From positions 8,185 to 72,184 of the forward strand of contig NZ_MJIL01000092.1 in assembly GCF_001939735.1 (NCBI RefSeq): a DNA stretch of 64,000 nucleotides, written 5' to 3'. Positions within the stretch are counted from its first letter, which is position 1. The number at the start of each line of letters is the position of its first letter. The position numbers and the translations under genes were made by a program. The notes beneath the pieces are model-generated. The model did not search any database. It was given only the letters and a program-made list of their open reading frames with translations, and was not told the origin of the DNA. Positions 61,331 through 64,000 of this stretch are shown piece by piece. The stretch comes from Photobacterium proteolyticum. GTDB taxonomy: Bacteria; Pseudomonadota; Gammaproteobacteria; Enterobacterales; Vibrionaceae.

Positions 61331-63628
61331 ATGACAATTCCAACGACTGAAATGCTTCAAGCATGGAAAGGCTTTACAGCTGGTGATTGGCAGGCTGAGG
61401 TCAATACTCGTGACTTCATTCAAACCAACTATACACCTTATGAAGGCGATGAATCTTTTCTTACAGATGCTACTGAAGCAACCGCCACACTTTGGAATAG
61501 TGTTTTAGAGGGAATTAAAGAAGAAAGCCGGACTCATGCGCCGATTGATTTTGATACTGAGCTGCCATCAACGATTATTTCTCACGATGCCGGCTATATT
61601 AACAAAGAGTTGGAAACTATTGTTGGCTTGCAAACTGACAAGCCACTGAAAAGGGCGATTATTGCTAACGGCGGTATTCGTATGGTGAAGAACTCGTGTG
61701 AAGTGTATGGCCGCGAGCTGGACTCTGGCGTAGAGAAAACCTTTACCGAATACCGCAAGACACACAACAAGGCTTGTTTTGATCTTTATACCCAAGATAT
61801 TCTGGCTTGCCGTAAATCCGGGATCATCACAGGTCTGCCGGATGCCTATGGCCGTGGACGAATTATTGGAGATTATCGCCGTCTTGCTCTGTACGGTATT
61901 GATTTCCTCAAAGCAGATAAGCAAGCGCAGTTTAAATCTACTCAGGCTTTCCTAGAGCAAGGACAGGATCTTGAGAAAACGCTGCGTCTTCGTGAAGAGC
62001 TTGCGGATCAGCTTCAGGCACTGGAAGATATCCGTACTATGGGGCTTAAATATGGCATCGATATGTCTGCTCCGGCAAAATCTGCACAAGAAGCTATTCA
62101 GTTTACCTACTTTGGTTATTTGGCTGCTGTGAAGTCACAAAACGGTGCGGCCATGTCGTTAGGACGTACTTCGACATTCTTAGATGTATACATCGAGCGT
62201 GACCTCGCGAATGGTGTCATTAACGAGTCACAGGCGCAAGAGCTGGTTGATCACTTCATCATGAAGCTTCGTATGGTCCGTTTCCTTCGTACGCCTGACT
62301 ACGACTCTCTATTTTCTGGCGATCCTATCTGGGCAACCGAAGCGATGGCCGGTATGGGAGTTGATGGCCGTACACTGGTAAGCAAGACGACGTTCCGCTA
62401 CTTGCATACACTGCACAACATGGGGCCGGCACCTGAGCCTAATATGACGATTCTTTGGTCTGAGCTGCTACCTGAAGCCTTTAAGAAGTACGCGGCGAAA
62501 GTGTCTATTGAAACATCATCAGTTCAGTATGAAAATGATGATCTGATGCGCCCGGATTTCAACAATGATGACTATGCGATTGCTTGTTGTGTTAGTCCGC
62601 AGGTTGTTGGTAAAGACATGCAGTTCTTCGGTGCTCGTGCCAACCTGGCAAAAGCACTGCTTTATACCATCAATGGCGGTACTGATGAGAAATCCAAAGT
62701 TCAGGTTGGCCCGAAACAAGCGATGATCTCAGATGAAGTGCTGGATTTTGACAGCCTGATGCCACGCTTCGATGAAATGCTGGATTGGCTGGCAACTCAG
62801 TATGTAACCGCATTGAATATTATCCATTATTCACATGACCGCTATAGTTATGAAGCCTCCCTGATGGCATTGATGGATCGAGATGTTCACCGAACTATGG
62901 CGTGCGGTATTGCAGGCTTGTCGGTGGTTGCTGACTCTCTGGCTGCAATCAAATTTGCCAAAGTGAAGCCGATTCGTGACGAAGATGGTCTGGCAGTTGA
63001 TTTTGAGATTGACGGCGATTATCCGAAGTTTGGCAACAATGACGCACGTGTTGATGATATTGCCTGTGATCTTGTCGAACGTTTCATGAAGAAGATTCAG
63101 AAGATGAGCATGTACCGTGAGGCGATTCCGACTCAGTCTATTCTGACCATCACTTCCAATGTTGTGTATGGCAAAAAGACCGGGAATACACCGGATGGCC
63201 GTCGTGCCGGTATGCCGTTTGGCCCGGGTGCAAACCCGATGCACGGGCGTGATCAAAATGGTGCCGTTGCCTCATTAACATCTGTTTCTAAACTGCCGTT
63301 TGCTTATGCAAAAGATGGTATTTCGTACACATTCTCTATTGTGCCGAACGCATTGGGTAAAGATATGGATACCCAGAAGCAAAATCTGGCAGCATTAATG
63401 GATGGCTATTTCCACCATGAAGCCGATGAAAGTGGCATTGATGTGGAAGGTGGCCAGCATTTGAATGTGAATGTTATGAACCGTGAAATGTTGCTTGATG
63501 CAGTAGAAAATCCAGAGAAATACCCGCAGCTGACTATTCGAGTATCTGGTTATGCGGTGCGTTTTAACTCTCTGACAAAAGAACAACAGCAAGACGTTAT
63601 TGCACGAACCTTTACCGAAAGAATGTAA
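61331..63628 (+). CDS. pflB: Pyruvate formate-lyase (formate C-acetyltransferase)
   Basis: A 765-residue glycyl radical enzyme very close to PflB: the cysteine pair C419-C420 in IACCVSP and the radical glycine G740 in RVSGYAV are intact, with the C-terminal tail QQQDVIARTFTERM. It converts pyruvate and CoA to acetyl-CoA and formate, or acts on 2-ketobutyrate like TdcE. Compared with enteric PflB it has four or five extra residues near 711 (ADESGIDVEGG). It is monocistronic between two terminators; no focA and no activase gene (pflA) are adjacent, so it may be a second copy. Confidence 0.92.
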   Translation: MTIPTTEMLQAWKGFTAGDWQAEVNTRDFIQTNYTPYEGDESFLTDATEATATLWNSVLEGIKEESRTHAPIDFDTELPSTIISHDAGYINKELETIVGLQTDKPLKRAIIANGGIRMVKNSCEVYGRELDSGVEKTFTEYRKTHNKACFDLYTQDILACRKSGIITGLPDAYGRGRIIGDYRRLALYGIDFLKADKQAQFKSTQAFLEQGQDLEKTLRLREELADQLQALEDIRTMGLKYGIDMSAPAKSAQEAIQFTYFGYLAAVKSQNGAAMSLGRTSTFLDVYIERDLANGVINESQAQELVDHFIMKLRMVRFLRTPDYDSLFSGDPIWATEAMAGMGVDGRTLVSKTTFRYLHTLHNMGPAPEPNMTILWSELLPEAFKKYAAKVSIETSSVQYENDDLMRPDFNNDDYAIACCVSPQVVGKDMQFFGARANLAKALLYTINGGTDEKSKVQVGPKQAMISDEVLDFDSLMPRFDEMLDWLATQYVTALNIIHYSHDRYSYEASLMALMDRDVHRTMACGIAGLSVVADSLAAIKFAKVKPIRDEDGLAVDFEIDGDYPKFGNNDARVDDIACDLVERFMKKIQKMSMYREAIPTQSILTITSNVVYGKKTGNTPDGRRAGMPFGPGANPMHGRDQNGAVASLTSVSKLPFAYAKDGISYTFSIVPNALGKDMDTQKQNLAALMDGYFHHEADESGIDVEGGQHLNVNVMNREMLLDAVENPEKYPQLTIRVSGYAVRFNSLTKEQQQDVIARTFTERM

Positions 63629-63660
63629 TCGCAATAAGCGTGACCAGATTCGATTAACGC

Positions 63661-63692
63661 AAACAGCATAGGCGAACGCCTGTGCTGTTTTT
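63661..63692 (+). terminator. Terminator after the pyruvate formate-lyase gene
   Basis: AACAGCATAGGC and GCCTGTGCTGTT pair with one mismatch around GAAC and are followed by a T run. Confidence 0.82.
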
Positions 63693-63818
63693 AATTGTAT
63701 TGATTATTGCGATATTAGTTTTCAATAATGTCTTTGGCCCCGTAAATCCTCAGTTTCTCTTCATCCCTCCAAAAAAACATCCTTCAAAATAAGCGTTTTA
63801 TTACTTATACTCTCGCGG

Positions 63819-63835
63819 TATGAACAGTGTTCATA
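63819..63835. promoter_or_regulatory. 17-bp perfect palindrome, candidate TetR-type operator
   Basis: TATGAACAGTGTTCATA is fully symmetric around one G and sits 76 bp upstream of the gene at 63911. GAACA-N-TGTTC symmetry is typical of TetR/AcrR-type repressors. Confidence 0.6.
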
Positions 63836-63910
63836 ATTGTTCAGTATAAAACTTTACCGTCCAAGCGAAGGCGGAGCATTCTAAGAAAAGTATGTAAGGT
63901 TCATTCACAA

Positions 63911-64000
63911 TGCGTAAGCTGAATATATCAGTGTTATTCCTTCTTGCCGGTTCGGTGCATGCAATGCCGATGCAAGAAACAAACGCGATGGCGTTTCCTA
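63911..64000 (+). CDS. Exported protein, N-terminus only (runs off the window)
   Basis: Only 30 residues are visible. They start at an ATG with TAAGG upstream and form a signal peptide (MRKLNISVLFLLAGSVHA, cleavage about residue 18) followed by MPMQETNAMAFP. The function cannot be told. The upstream TetR-like palindrome would fit the periplasmic adaptor of an efflux pump, but that is a guess. Confidence 0.6.

Overview
The window looks like a chromosomal segment of a marine gammaproteobacterium of the Vibrionaceae, most like Photobacterium or a close relative. This rests on the protein types (SstT, Bat aerotolerance operon, phaB-phaA-phaP-phaC order, inositol cluster with an RpiR regulator, MSHA-type pilin-like protein, NarP-like site) and on moderate base composition with AT-rich intergenic DNA. 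No tRNA, rRNA, CRISPR array, transposase or integrase was seen, so the species is not fixed by the sequence itself.

Layout. 1-1600: sstT (serine/threonine:Na+ symporter). 1610-8560, minus: an intact six-gene Bat/MoxR operon (MoxR ATPase, DUF58, DUF4381, BatA, BatB/C, BatD) with translationally coupled starts. 8570-20711, plus: a 12-kb nitrogen-scavenging operon, urtABCDE (urea ABC importer) followed by ureDABCE, a HupE/UreJ nickel permease, ureF and ureG, behind an NtrC-like dyad and a sigma-54 promoter. urtC carries a 7-bp tandem duplication that breaks its frame. 21315-25620, plus: phaBAPC for polyhydroxybutyrate synthesis. 25695-28285, minus: acetoacetate CoA-transferase (two subunits) and a second thiolase, the matching C4 acid use pathway.

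28486-41241: inositol region. An IolE/IolI-like TIM-barrel protein, a TauE/SafE exporter, a LysR regulator and a sugar MFS transporter precede iolE, iolD, an inositol-dehydrogenase-like gene, iolC, iolB, iolJ and an RpiR-type iolR. iolA and a standard-length iolG are not in the window. 41423-43289: a DMT exporter and a patatin-like lipase. 43297-48192, minus: a poorly characterised stretch of small genes, including a prepilin-like protein, a 125-bp direct repeat pair and a secreted trypsin-fold protein that appears to have lost all three catalytic residues. 48445-51326: cytochrome b561, an internally deleted SDR, a LysR regulator, a small membrane protein and a CDP-alcohol phosphatidyltransferase.

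51458-63628 is the most unusual part. A minus-strand operon (split UxaA-type dehydratase, enolase-superfamily enzyme, BCCT transporter) is divergent from a GntR/FCD regulator, with two perfect copies of an ATTGTC-N-GACAAT operator between them. Downstream is a Tat-exported flavoprotein reductase with its own tetraheme cytochrome c and a heptaheme-c/cytochrome-b fusion, a complete predicted quinol-to-periplasm electron chain of unknown acceptor, behind a NarL/NarP-like site. A solitary pyruvate formate-lyase follows. The window ends inside a secreted or lipid-exported protein gene preceded by a 17-bp perfect palindrome.
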